From Escallonia rubra (Eukaryota; Streptophyta; Magnoliopsida; Escalloniales; Escalloniaceae), in the NCBI GenBank assembly GCA_033065855.1, contig JAVXUO010002182.1:124001-188000 (forward strand): DNA of 64,000 bases, in the 5' to 3' direction. This document shows, piece by piece, positions 54,472 through 64,000 of this stretch (position 1 is the stretch's first letter; each line of letters begins with the position of its first letter). Made by a program: the position numbers and the translations under genes. The notes beneath the pieces are model-generated. The model was not told the origin of the DNA and made no database searches. It saw only the letters and a list, made by a program, of their open reading frames with translations.

Positions 54472-55030
54472 GCTGGGGCAACGGGCTACTCTGACCATGC
54501 TACTGCGGTGTGGTCAGTCTCCTCAGACAGGCAAAGGGACGCTGCAAGGGCAGGGCGGCACGAACTCGTCGACCGGCAATTCGACGGACAATCAATACTG
54601 TGGGACCCCCTCCGGCGACGTGTCACTCCCGGAGGATGACACGTGTCGGCTGATGACACGCGCACATTTGTGCCTATATATAGTGGATTTTAGAGCTTAT
54701 TCAAGGATCTCTCTCTCTCATTTCAACATTTCACTTTCTCTCTCTAAAACTCATTCTCTCTGAATTTCTAGTGAGAGAAATACATCTAGACTCCTGACAT
54801 CTGACCCTGGACGCTGCTGCACCCTTGACTCGGACTGTCGACCGCCGGCCCTGTTCGTCGTCACCCTGCCTGCGCGGCGCTGCCAGCCCTCGCGACCTGT
54901 CTGGGGAGCCTTGCTCTCAGCCCTTACTCCATCCTTGTTGTCTCCCATTTTGTCTACTTGGAAGCTGATTCAAACTGCATCCTTTGTGGCACCTCTACGT
55001 GGCAATGGACCATCTTTCCTCGGCAATATT

Positions 55031-55048
55031 TGGCGACTCCGCTGGGGA
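55031..55048 (+). promoter_or_regulatory. Primer-binding site of the Tat/Ogre-like element
   Basis: TGGCGACTCCGCTGGGGA begins five bases after the LTR end. This type of site, thought to match a tRNA-Arg 3' end, is common in Tat/Ogre elements. Confidence 0.7.
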
Positions 55049-55087
55049 GTTGAGTATCGTGCTGCAGTCTGCCACACCCAGGCAACC

Positions 55088-56824
55088 ATGTCTGTACAAT
55101 GGAGAGCTACTAGGTCGGCCAGCCAAGGCCTCAACCCCACCATCATAGAGGAGCATCACCTTGACAATGAGGAGAAGACCAGTGCTGCACGGTTCCAAGA
55201 TCAACCTTCAGCCGCTGCACCCGATGTACAAGTGATTGTCAGTGCAGTTATACATCAGCTGACCCCGACTATAGCCAACCTACAAAACGCGCAGACCACT
55301 CTCATGGCCACCATCATGGAAATGCAAAGATCCATACAGGCATTGGCCTCACAACAACCAAGTGCAGCAGTCCAACCTTCAGGACCTGGGTTGGCTCTTG
55401 ACGCCACTCAGGCCCCAGTGTCGCAACCACTGCCGTCTCGATCATCCAGACCTTTGGCAGTAGGACTCGCGACATCTTCACCACCTGTAGCTAATACACC
55501 GCATCCCGTGATGCCACCACGCAAACAACAAGCAGACCTTGGACCAGTGTTGCAACAGGTCCTCCCTGTTGTTGCACCTCAACACTTGCCAGCCAGAAGC
55601 TCTTCCGAAACTCACGAATCCATTGAGATGGAGCCTAACCCTTACCCAACGGAACAACATCAAACAATCGGTCAAGTGGTGGATATGTCTCGCCCACCCA
55701 CGCATACCTCTATACACTTGCCATTATCAGCACATGTCATATATCATCCTTCTGTTGCTCCTGCTCATCACGTTACCCCGTCAGGGGGCTCATGGCGCCC
55801 TAGCCAACCACCATCCTTTGTTGGCCGTGAAGAACCATCCCCCCACTATGTCTCCAAGTCAGACTTCGACGCATTCTTCCACCGACTGTCACAGAATTCT
55901 GCACCCGACTCATCAGCCCGACTTACAGGCCATGCGCCATATGCCAACGACATAGCCATCACACCATACCCACTCAAATACAAGCAACCCACATTTGTTC
56001 TCTTTAACGGACGTGAGGGCAACGCCCGTGAGCACTTAACAAGATTCGTCGTCTCATTAGAGCAATATGGCCCGGGCAACACTTTGAAGCTTCGAGAATT
56101 TCACAAGTCCTTGACTGGCCTTGCCTACTCTTAGTACCACCAGATCCCTGACGGCACTATCCAATCATGGTCTGACATGGTTCAGCTCTTCCTTGACAAG
56201 TTTCACTATGAGATAGAATGTGTGACCATTGTTGACATTGCCAGAATCCGCCAAAACCCTAGGGAAGACCTCTATGCCTATGTTACGCGATTTCATCTTA
56301 AGTGCTTGGAGTGCACTAACTTCAGTAAAGATGAGAACCTTGTCCCCATTTGTATCAAGAACATGAAAGACACTTACAGGGTCTACCTTGAAAACCTCCG
56401 GCTTCGGTCTTGGGGACATCTCAAAGAAGCTGCGCGAGGCACATAAGACTCGGTCGGCCCGTCAAAGACCCCAAAGCCCCAAACTCATATTACCCTATCT
56501 GCGAAGATGGAAGCAGCCAGTAACGACGACAACAACCGCAAGCGTCAGTCCCAATGAATGGATGAGCGCCCAGACAAAAGAGGGCAGCCGACGCCCGCCC
56601 CAAAATACCCGTGTGACTTAAAGACTGTCAGAGCTCTCATCGAGACATGGATCAACGACAATGCCATAACCCTGCCCAATGCCGACATTGAACCTGCCCC
56701 GAAAGACTTAACCCATCCCAACTATTTCCCCTATCACCGGAAGGTCGGTCACGGCCTCAAGTGGTGTCGGGGCCTCAAGTTCGCCTTCGCTGACAAGATT
56801 GCATCTGGCGAGTTCAAGTTCTAA
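55088..56824 (+). pseudogene. Tat/Ogre-like Ty3-gypsy gag, interrupted by stops
   Basis: Gag forms the retrotransposon particle. I start at ATG 55088 (MSVQWRATRSASQGLNP), the first ATG after the primer-binding site. One frame runs to a stop at 56822-56824 but has internal stops at 56132-56134, 56444-56446 and near 56555. The N-terminal half is Pro/Gln/Ser-rich; the gag domain follows (TFVLFNGREGNAREHLTRFV, LAYS, then SWSDMVQLFLDKFHY, IRQNPREDLYAYVTRF). The end carries HPNYFPYHRKVGHGLKWC, a variant of the CxYHxxxGHxxxxC finger in which the first Cys is replaced. The first stop sits where the family has Trp, suggesting TGG to TAG. Not functional. Confidence 0.85.
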
Positions 56825-57284
56825 GTCCAGAACATGTGAACCAACCACCCAAGTCCTAGCCTGCCCTAAGTGAATTTTCTACACTTGTATTTTTTTTTCC
56901 GTCATTTCGCAAGTTTTTTTTTGTGTACTCGATCCTCATGTACCACGGCATGTCGCCTACTCTTGTTATCAATGAAGTTACATTTCTCGGACTTAGAAAA
57001 TTTCCAAGCTATATTGCTCTTGCACAAGCCTATTGACATCACCCTTAGTGCTACTCCTACTCCTTGCTTGGGGGCTTCACCACTTCTTAACCCCTTCCTC
57101 CTCACATTGCAGCAACTTGGTACGTGGTGCGCGGGGTGGCTCGAGCCACGCTATCTATCGCCTCTGTGACTTAGTCGATCGTCCATACCTGCCCGCCATC
57201 CTAAGTCCCCCCTCTCTCTCATCTCAACCCCTCGTGGTCGCGGTCACGGTCACATCGCCACCCCATGCCTTTTTCCTTTTCTTT
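56825..57284. other. Post-gag region without pol
   Basis: No protease, reverse transcriptase or integrase motif in any frame. C/T-rich stretches only. Expected pol is missing, so the element is truncated or a TR-GAG-like non-autonomous form. Confidence 0.5.
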
Positions 57285-57640
57285 TCAACACGTAGAAAAA
57301 TTTCTTCATTTTTCGCGGTCGGGTCATCACCCCCGCAGCTTCACTCGGCACTCTCTTCACTCTTCAACACTTAGAAAAATTTCTTAATTTTTTGCTTAAT
57401 TTTTCGCGGTCGGGTCATCACCCCCGTAGCTTCACTCGGCACCCTCTTCACTCTTCAACACTTAGAAAAATTTCTTCATTTTTCGCGATCGGGTCACCAT
57501 CCCCGCAGCTTCACTCGGCACCCTCTTCACTCTTCAACACTTAGAAAAATTTCTTCATTTTTCGCGATCGGATCATCACCCCTTGCGACTTCCCTCGGCA
57601 CCCTTGCTCCAGCTCAACACTTAGCAAAATTTTTCAACGA
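57285..57640 (+). repeat. ~80-bp tandem array after gag
   Basis: Four units carry the TTAGAAAAATTTCTTCATTT landmark near 57292, 57371, 57461 and 57541, each followed by CGGTCGGGTCATCACCCCC or CGATCGG and ending CACTCGGCACCCTCTTCAC. Confidence 0.9.
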
Positions 57641-57898
57641 CATCTTTCATTTATTTCCCCTCCCCTCTTTCTCTTCCTTTCACTTAGAAATGTTTCTTCA
57701 TAAAAAAAATTAAAGAGTTATTCTCTTTTGAACTTTAACGGATACTGTGTAATTACTTGGTCATAATTTTAACAGATGATGTGTAATGATGTTGAAGAGT
57801 TATTCTCTTTTGAATGTTACATAATCTAATTAGAATTTTAAACATATGCTTGCTTAGTTACTTTTTGAATTTTTGTTACAAATTTCAGTTTTTTCGGG
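57641..57898. other. Unassigned
   Basis: AT-rich; AAGAGTTATTCTCTTTTGAA occurs twice (57713 and 57797). Confidence 0.4.
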
Positions 57899-58160
57899 CC
57901 TAGAGTGAAGTCTAGCCTAAACCGGTTAATCCGTTCAAACTAATGTTGGTTCGGTTTATTTTTTTCCAAACTGATATTGGTCGGTTCGATTTGGTATTCA
58001 GCCTCCAAACCGAACCGTTCAATCCGTCTAACCCGCTCAAACTGAACCGTTCAACTACAGTTCGATTTATTTTTTTCCAAACTGATGTTGGTCGGTTCGG
58101 TTTGGATTCGGTTTGGTATTCAGCCTCCAAACCGAACCGACCGAACCGTGCTCACCCCTA
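57899..58160. mobile_element. hAT-like MITE (CGGTTCGG-rich)
   Basis: The right end CCGTGCTCACCCCTAG is the inverse of the common hAT start CTAGGGGTGAGCACGG; the left end CCTAGAGTGAAGTCTAG is a decayed counterpart. Two internal copies of TTTATTTTTTTCCAAACTGA (57956 and 58066) show an internal duplication. No clear target duplication. It cuts off the downstream part of the copia pseudogene. Confidence 0.55.
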
Positions 58161-60435
58161 GTTGAAGCCATCAGGAGCTTTATGTGAGGAAAAATATTCT
58201 CAAATAAAAAAGTATTTTTAGATTCAATGATAGTATTGACTTCCATGACATTACTCTTAATGGCAAGAAATCTATATGCAATACTATTAGAGACATAACC
58301 AATAAAAACGCAATTATAAGTTCGAGAACCCAATTTTCTCTTTTTAGGCTTAGGTAACATAACCTTCACCAGGCACCCCCACACTTTCAAGTACTCTAAG
58401 TTAGGAGCATGACAATCCAAATTTGATAAGGTGTTTTACCGGTCTTTTTATGGGGTACTCTATTTTGTACGTTACAGACCGAGATAATAGCTTCATTCCC
58501 CCCACAAGTTGGCGGGTAGGCTAGAACTAACAAGCATAGCATTCATCATTTCTTTTAAAATCCTATTTTTTCTCTCAACAATTCCATTTGATTCAGGTGA
58601 ATAAAGTGGAGTTACTTCATGAATAATTATATTTTGCAGACAGAAATCTTCAAAAGAATTAGAGTTGTATCCATCACCTCTATTTGTTCAAAGCCGTTTA
58701 TTGTTCTTGTCCTTTTGATTTTCGACTTCAGACTTATAGTTCATAAATATTTTAAGAGCTTTGCTTTTCGTTCTTAACAAATAGAGTCTAGTGAATCTAG
58801 AACAATCATCAATAAAGATCACATAAAACTTTTTACCACCTTTGGTTACGATTTGTTTTAAATCACCTAAATCATTGTGAATTAAATCAACGGGTTCACT
58901 TTCTCTTGTGACAAATTTACATGTTTTCTTGATACTTTTAGTTTCACCACATATTTCACTTTTGTCTATGTCAGATTCTTTAAAATTGGAGATTAAACCC
59001 ATCTCTTTCATTTTTTTTATGTACGCATAATTCACATCTCCAAGTCTACCATGTCACACATCAGCAGAGTCAATCAAGCAAGCAAAAGTAGACAATGCAT
59101 TCTCATTCAGCAATTCAACAACATTAAGTACATAAAAACCTTAGTCCAGATATCCCTTACTGACAAAGGCTTCAGTTTTTGTTAGAGTCACAATACCGCC
59201 ATCGAACAGAATCTTGATGCAAGCCTTACCAAGTAGTTGTATTGACACAAGGTTGTGCTTGATTATCGGTACATGAAACGAAAGGGTTTTACTAGAAGTG
59301 AGTTTGAGAACTACCCTTCCCTTTCCCACAACTGGTACGGACCTATTGTCCCCAACATACACAAATTTTGTACCTTCCCCCACATTTAAGTAGGAGGTGA
59401 ACACATTTCGGTTAGCACAGATGTGCCTAGTGGCATCCGAGTCTAAAACCCATCATTTCACTTCCGTAACCAAATTCACTTCTGACACCACAGCTACAAT
59501 GATATCATTATCTACTTCAACAGCGTTTGCCTTATCCCTTGGTGGAGCCCTTCTGTTATTGTTGTGGTGGCAGTGTTGGTAACTGTTGTTGTTTTGGTCG
59601 GCTTTCCGATATCTGCAAATATTTGCATAATGCCCTGCTTTTCCACAAATATAGCATTCACCTTTTTCTGTTGAATATGTGGATTAGACGCTTGACCTCT
59701 ATTGTTATTAGTTTGAGGTCTCGTATATAGCTTATGACCATATCCTCTATTATGTGATTGTTGTGTCCTAACTGGTCCACTTTCAACTACATTAGCATTA
59801 GACATCATTTCTTTAACCCTACCAGTCATTTATAATTTTATATTTTGAGCCTCAACTTTAATATAGACTATTATTTCCTATAAAGTTATAGCGTGTCCCT
59901 TTTGACTAAATTTTAATTTAAATTCTTTCCATGAGACGGATAATTTTTCTACAAGACATTGAGCCTTAATCCTTTCATGTAAAATGCCACCTTCTTTAAC
60001 TAATCCATTTATGATGTTTTGAAAATCATTTATCTGTGTTTTAACACTTTTCTCATCAGCCGTTTGATAGTGCAAAAAATTAATAGTTAAAAACTCTTTA
60101 GTGCATTCATCCTCAAATTCATATTTACTAACAAATTCATCTCATAAAGCCTTAGCAAGTGTAAAGTGGTTATAAACACTATATTTATCATTAGATAAAG
60201 CATTACGAATAGTACTACGATAAAATCTATTAGCGTTATTCCAAATTTCTAAAACTTGAGCATAATTTTCAATGTTGTTATACGACACAGGCTCAGTTAG
60301 AACGCATGAGATTTTAGAAAAAATTCAAGACATCCAAAATCATGTCTTTCTATCCTTTAAAATTATTTCCATAAAACGTTCAATTTGGCTTGGGTCTGGA
60401 ATAACTTTTGTTTGTGAGAGAAGTTGTGATTCCAT
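58161..60435 (-). pseudogene. Ty1-copia gag-protease-integrase pseudogene
   Basis: Read leftwards from an ATG at 60435 (MESQLLSQTKVIPDPSQIER): gag UBN2-like segments (NALSNDKYSVYNHFTLAKAL, then the DEKSVKTQINDFQNIINGLV region at 60045-59990), a decayed zinc knuckle near 59640 (GKPxK context), the protease region with DSDATRHICA-like text near 59440-59400 followed by YVGDNRSVPVVGKGRVVLKL, the gag-pre-integrase/integrase start (EPVDLIHNDLGDLKQ, FIDDCSRFTRLYLL), integrase HEVTPLYSPESNGIVERKNR near 58605-58550, and KVWGCLVKVMLPKPKKRKLG at 58385-58320. Several stops and frame changes. Reverse transcriptase and RNase H are missing beyond the MITE at 58160. Confidence 0.88.
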
Positions 60436-61012
60436 TTTAAACAAATTTTAGAATGTTGGATATAAATCCATTTATATTAATTTTTTGAGCAGAATCACAC
60501 TTTTTTACACAAAAACAATAAACTCAAAATACAATATAAATAATATCATGGTACAAAAAACATAAGAACAATCTCACTAATCTGTAGAATCAAGATGAAA
60601 CTTTATCCTCAAATGTTGTTTCACGCCCCCCGGAACCAGTGGTCCGATGCGATGGGCTTCACGACACCCAACCTCCAGAATTAGACTATAGTGTTAACTC
60701 ATGTTTGCACGCACATATAACAGTCTCACAAAGAACTCTCTTAAGTGTCATCTTCCACAACTCAATTAATATAAAAAATGTATAGACACTAAAATCAACA
60801 CAGTGTGTAACATAATTTTGAAAAGTGTGTGCGCTTCGGTTGTGTGAGTAGTGGTGTGATGCTTATGTGTGGGAAAATAATGTGTTGCTCTTGTGTGTTC
60901 TTCTAATGGCCGAAACTAAGGGAGAAGCAACAAATGCATGGAAGCAGTAGGTGTAGCCCGCTTTTTGCAGGCTACTTTTTGACAAAGAAAAAGGGTTGTG
61001 GGGCCCATTCCC
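60436..61012 (-). mobile_element. Possible 5' leader/LTR of the copia pseudogene
   Basis: It lies directly upstream of the gag start. CCAGTGGTCCGATGCG near 60640 is leader-like, but a standard primer-binding site or an LTR pair was not identified, so this is inference from position. Confidence 0.3.

Positions 61013-61063
<51 letters not shown>
61013..61063 (+). repeat. (GT)n(GA)n compound microsatellite
   Basis: GT repeats passing directly into GA repeats. Confidence 0.95.
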
Positions 61064-61069
61064 TAGCTT

Positions 61070-61847
61070 TGGATGTAGAGACGTCAATGGGCCGTGCTTG
61101 GGCCGACCCAGCCCGGGCCTAGTGGGCCAAAGGAGAAAATGGGCCAGACTGGGCTTCAAGGCACTGGGGGATATCAGCACCCGGTCCATGCCCAGTTCCT
61201 AAGCCCTAACTTTAGGGCCAGGCTTGGGTCAGGCTCGAGCCTGAATAGTTAATTTTTTTTTAAAATCATGTTTTATTTTGCGGAAAAAAGTATCCACTAT
61301 ATTTTGCTATCAACTACTTTGCTCCAACTTGATTACAGTGTAAAACTAGAAAATAATTGCTAATAGTTGCTCATATTAAGAAAATGTAATCCACATATTA
61401 TCCAGTTATATTTATCAAAGTCACTTCATACTATATGTGCCTTGTTGCATTAACTACATACAAATTGTTCCCAAAAACAATATGAATAGTAATTACCACA
61501 AGAAAACCATAATTTTCTATATATGTGAAAAGTTCTTAAAATGGTAACACATAAATAGTCTTAACCAAAAAATAAACCGAGGAAGCAATAAATATACAAT
61601 TAAAGTCACAACAAACTACCATTAAGAGAAGTAAAAACAAAACCATAGATGACAAAGAAAAATCTGTAACAGAAATATTAAATGAAAGTCCACTTAGAAG
61701 TCATAAAAAACACGTCTCCGTCAGTACACACCCACACTTCACAGCATGTTAAGGCATTGAGGGGTGTTAAATTTTCCAAGGCAAACGGGTCTTTGGGATG
61801 CCGTTCGTCTCGTTTAGAACATTTTGTTGACTTTCCCCCTTGGGGAG
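61070..61847. other. Possible hAT end and unassigned AT-rich DNA
   Basis: TAGAGACGTCAATGGGCCGTG near 61075 and the GGGCCGACCCAGCCCGGGCC zone after it are in the style of hAT termini (GGGCC-rich), but no partner end was found. The rest, to 61740, is AT-rich with nothing recognised. Confidence 0.35.
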
Positions 61848-62400
61848 TTAACTCCTGAGATCATTTTTATGTTCTTCCCTCCCCTCTCCACGTCGTCCTC
61901 TGTGTGTCTCCAAGTATTCTTCAGCTTGAATATATTTGTTAGTCTTCTTGAGAAGGGCTTTCATATTACCTGGAGGACGTTTGTTAACAAAGAACACAAA
62001 CTTGGATGTTGGTCGGAGGCCTCGGAGGAAGGTAGTATACTTCACGGATTCCTCTAAGTTATCGATTTTCAAAGTGGCTGCGTTGAATCGTCCGAGAAAG
62101 CATGCCAAAGACTCATTTTTCTCTTGCACAATATTAAGCAGACTCGTCGAGTTTTTCCTTCGGGAGCGACTGCTTACAAAGTGCGTCTGAAAGAGATCCG
62201 ATAATTGGCCGAAGGAGTAGATGGATCTTGGTTGTAGAGATTTGAACCATGCATGTGCAGCCTTCCTCAAAGTGGCAGGAAAGGCTTTGCACATGACAAC
62301 ATCTGAGACCTGGAAGAGTAGCATGCTTATTTCAAATTGGTAAACATGTTCTTCTGGATCTTCAGTTCCGTCGTAGAGGTCACATTGAGGCATTCAAAAA
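61848..62400 (-). pseudogene. Ty3-gypsy gag fragment
   Basis: An open frame begins MPQCDLYDGTEDPEEHVYQF (62393) and continues CKAFPATLRKAAHAWFKSLQ, SIYSFGQLSDLFQTHFV, QEKNESLACFLGRFNAA and a C-terminal arginine/glutamate-rich stretch: the retrotransposon gag domain in order. Upstream (62400-62790) the sequence looks like the basic N-terminal part but is broken by stops in every minus-strand frame. No zinc finger or pol follows. The single clean frame of 181 codons is a fragment, probably of a recent element. Confidence 0.85.
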
Positions 62401-62790
62401 TTGGGAGGTTCGTGTCCGTTTCACCTCCAGATCAAGCTATGGCCACAAATACAGATCAGCGGCCGATCCGACTTTCGATCCCAAAGAGAAGAGCGGAGAA
62501 CACATGACCAGGAGCGGATCGTGCTACCGTCGCGATCCATCAGTCGAAGACAGTACCAACTCCTCTCCCAAACAGGTCGCCAGAGCTGAGACCCCTCGAA
62601 GATCTATCCACAGAAAGAGGACGCCTGAGTTTCATTCCCAAGAATGGGACTTCTGGAAGATTGTCCCTAGATATCATTCTCCAGAACGATCTCTCTCGAG
62701 GGAAGAATCTGGATATCGGTTATCCGAGACCATCGAGGTTTCCAAGTTGGATAAAGGGAAATTGGAATGGTCTTCCTTCTCCCATTAACT
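62401..62790 (-). pseudogene. Decayed upstream part of the gypsy gag
   Basis: Position and Arg/Ser-rich composition on the minus strand fit the region before the gag domain, but stops interrupt it. The clean plus-strand frame at 62504-62788 is most likely its antisense shadow. Confidence 0.45.
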
Positions 62791-63751
62791 TGAAACAAAC
62801 CTTAACATAAGCTCTTTTCCAGTTTTTGTCCTTTTGGACGTGGCTATCATCACCCGAGTTATCCTTTCTACCTTTTTTTATTTTAAGTTGAATCAAAAGT
62901 CATCTGAATCTTAAGATTCTATGCTCTTTTGTAAGTTTGTCTCCGAATATAAAATGGTGTAAAATAGATCTCACTATTTAGAAAATCTTGGTAATAATGA
63001 CAACTTTTGTCATGAAGTTGGCAAGGTGGGAAATACAGTACATTTGGGTGGGCCCAAAATTTGACGAACTTTTGAGAAAAACTTGAATATTAAATTAATG
63101 AATCAGACACAAATGATTATCATAATAAAAAAATCACGTTATTTTTTCGGTGAAATGTCATTCTATTATGGAGAAAATGTACTGTACATCAGTTACAATA
63201 GGGCAGAGAACAACCCTTTCCATCCAACCCAGAAAAAATACTCACTCTCTTTTATTACACAAGCAAAACACAAAAGATGTTTTCATGAATCCCCAAGCAT
63301 TGCAAAGGACCCTATTGATGTTCTTCGGGTACCTTTTTTTTCAGCTTCTTACCTTTTATTGAATTAATTGTTGATCATATGTAAGATCGTTTTTACAGTT
63401 CTTTGCTACCGTCAAAGATATAATTATTCATTTCAGTCCAAATTATATAAATTGAGATAGTCACAACTAATTTTCTCAGCTTAACTTAAAAATATTGTGT
63501 GTGCACGAATTACATCATGAGATTGTCCAAGAAAAGAAAAAATTTAACAAAAGAAATCTTAAATTAAAGCATCTAACCTCATGATGACCAATTTTTTTTT
63601 TTTTTTGCTCACGGTGCTTAATAGTCTAAGCACGCAAGGCCGCCGTAAAACGTAGTGGGAAGCTAGATAACACTCTTCATCTTTTCCCCCTATATGACTA
63701 ATATGGGGAAACTTAAGCTAGCATACTCCGCAACAAAAACACAACCCAAAT
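62791..63751. other. Upstream region of the right-hand methylesterase
   Basis: AT-rich. No transposon ends recognised. It should hold the former promoter of the methylesterase; no convincing TATA box was singled out. A poly-T run is at 63592-63606. Confidence 0.4.
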
Positions 63752-64000
63752 ATGGAAGCCGGTGAGCAGCTAAAGCATTTTGTTCTAGTGCATGGTACAT
63801 GCCACGGAGCTTGGAGCTGGTATAAGCTCAAGCCCTGCTGGAGTCAGCCGGCCACCGTGTGACTTGTCGGTATCCGGCATCAATCCCCGAAAACTCGAAC
63901 AATTTACGACTATAATATGCCGCTAACGGAGATCATGGCGTTACTCCCTCCGAAAGAGAAGGTGATACTAGTTGGACACAGCCCTGGTGGACTGAACTTG
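63752..64000 (+). pseudogene. Methylesterase / SABP2-HNL-like gene start with several frame breaks, cut by window edge
   Basis: ATG at 63752 opens [20 protein letters not shown], the typical first strand and oxyanion region of the MES family, followed by WSWYKLKP. One base then appears lost and the frame stops at TGA 63860-63862. The family text continues in other frames: [10 protein letters not shown], then GINPRKLEQ, then MPLTEIMALLPPKEKVILVG and HSPGG at the right edge (serine codon 64000 minus 20, 63980-63982). At least three frame changes within 250 bp mean it cannot encode a normal enzyme. Pro after the nucleophile Ser is also unusual (Leu or Phe is normal; the left copy has Phe). It is a paralogue of the broken gene at 2-573, same strand. 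Confidence 0.85.

Larger units (their letters stand above)
49518..55025 (+). mobile_element. 5' LTR of a Tat/Ogre-like Ty3-gypsy element, with two nested insertions
   Basis: Starts TGTTCCCACCCTATCTTGG and ends TTTCCTCGGCA, aligning at both ends with the solo LTR at 12448-14952. The primer-binding site at 55031 follows. A TATA box (CTATATATAG, ~54675) sits upstream of an AG/CT-rich leader. Removing the insertions at 50669-53710 and 53877-54471 leaves about 1.87 kb. Its middle contains arrays different in sequence from those of the other LTR. Confidence 0.8.

Noticed and set aside
62504-62788. Plus-strand 94-codon Arg/Ser-rich frame
   Set aside because: Antisense to the N-terminal part of a gypsy gag and without independent support.

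Overview
This window is nuclear DNA from a flowering plant, most likely a eudicot. It holds intron-interrupted methylesterase-type (MES) gene pieces, intronless family 1 UDP-glycosyltransferases and plant-specific transposon families (CACTA/En-Spm, hAT, MULE-like, Ty1-copia, Ty3-gypsy with Tat/Ogre-like and chromovirus-like LTRs). Intergenic DNA is mostly AT-rich, with GC-rich islands inside LTRs and transposons. I see no bacterial operon logic, CRISPR array, rRNA or tRNA gene.

Only three coding regions look intact: two tandemly duplicated UDP-glycosyltransferase genes on the minus strand (6423-7919 and 33764-35260, 498 residues each, about 90% identical by eye) and a small B3-domain (REM-like) gene of two exons (16903-17345) carried inside a CACTA transposon. 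Both window edges carry broken methylesterase-like genes: a truncated copy at 2-573 and the frameshifted start of another at 63752-64000. The chromosomal background is therefore a MES/UGT neighbourhood blown apart by transposons.

Layout: 1-1.1 kb, MES remnant plus LTR fragment; 1.2-2.3 kb, TIR element; 2.3-6.4 kb, mostly unassigned; 6.4-7.9 kb, UGT copy 1 with a MULE-like element (8038-9387) lodged about 120 bp upstream of its start codon; 9.4-12.3 kb, very AT-rich DNA with diverged repeats and a striking 74-bp palindrome; 12.4-15.0 kb, Tat-like solo LTR with TSD and GC-rich internal arrays; 15.1-16.2 kb, TIR element with a perfect 9-bp TSD; 16.3-21.8 kb, a complete CACTA element with TSD GAT, carrying the B3 gene, copia and LINE scraps and three tandem arrays; 21.8-25.7 kb, unassigned; 25.9-33.1 kb, a second CACTA-related block (arrays, a decayed internally deleted TNP2 transposase gene, a decayed second transposase gene, right TIR); 33.8-35.3 kb, UGT copy 2; 37.7-41.4 kb, a copia element split inside gag by a 2.9-kb non-coding LTR retrotransposon; 42.0-44.5 kb, a TIR-like element split by a solo LTR; 45.4-48.0 kb, two hAT elements of one family; 49.5-57.6 kb, a Tat/Ogre-like LTR-gag element whose LTR is split by a 3.0-kb solo LTR and a 595-bp hAT element; 57.9-60.4 kb, a decayed copia gag-pol on the minus strand; 61.8-62.8 kb, a gypsy gag fragment; then the second MES start.

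The window is best read as a record of nested insertion into a duplicated specialised-metabolism locus. I found no convincing evidence of an entirely new system. The most unusual unit is the CACTA family that carries an intact B3 gene, palindromic TAGCGACGG termini and arrays dense in CACGTG. Coordinates of decayed elements are approximate except where TIR/LTR ends and target-site duplications are given.
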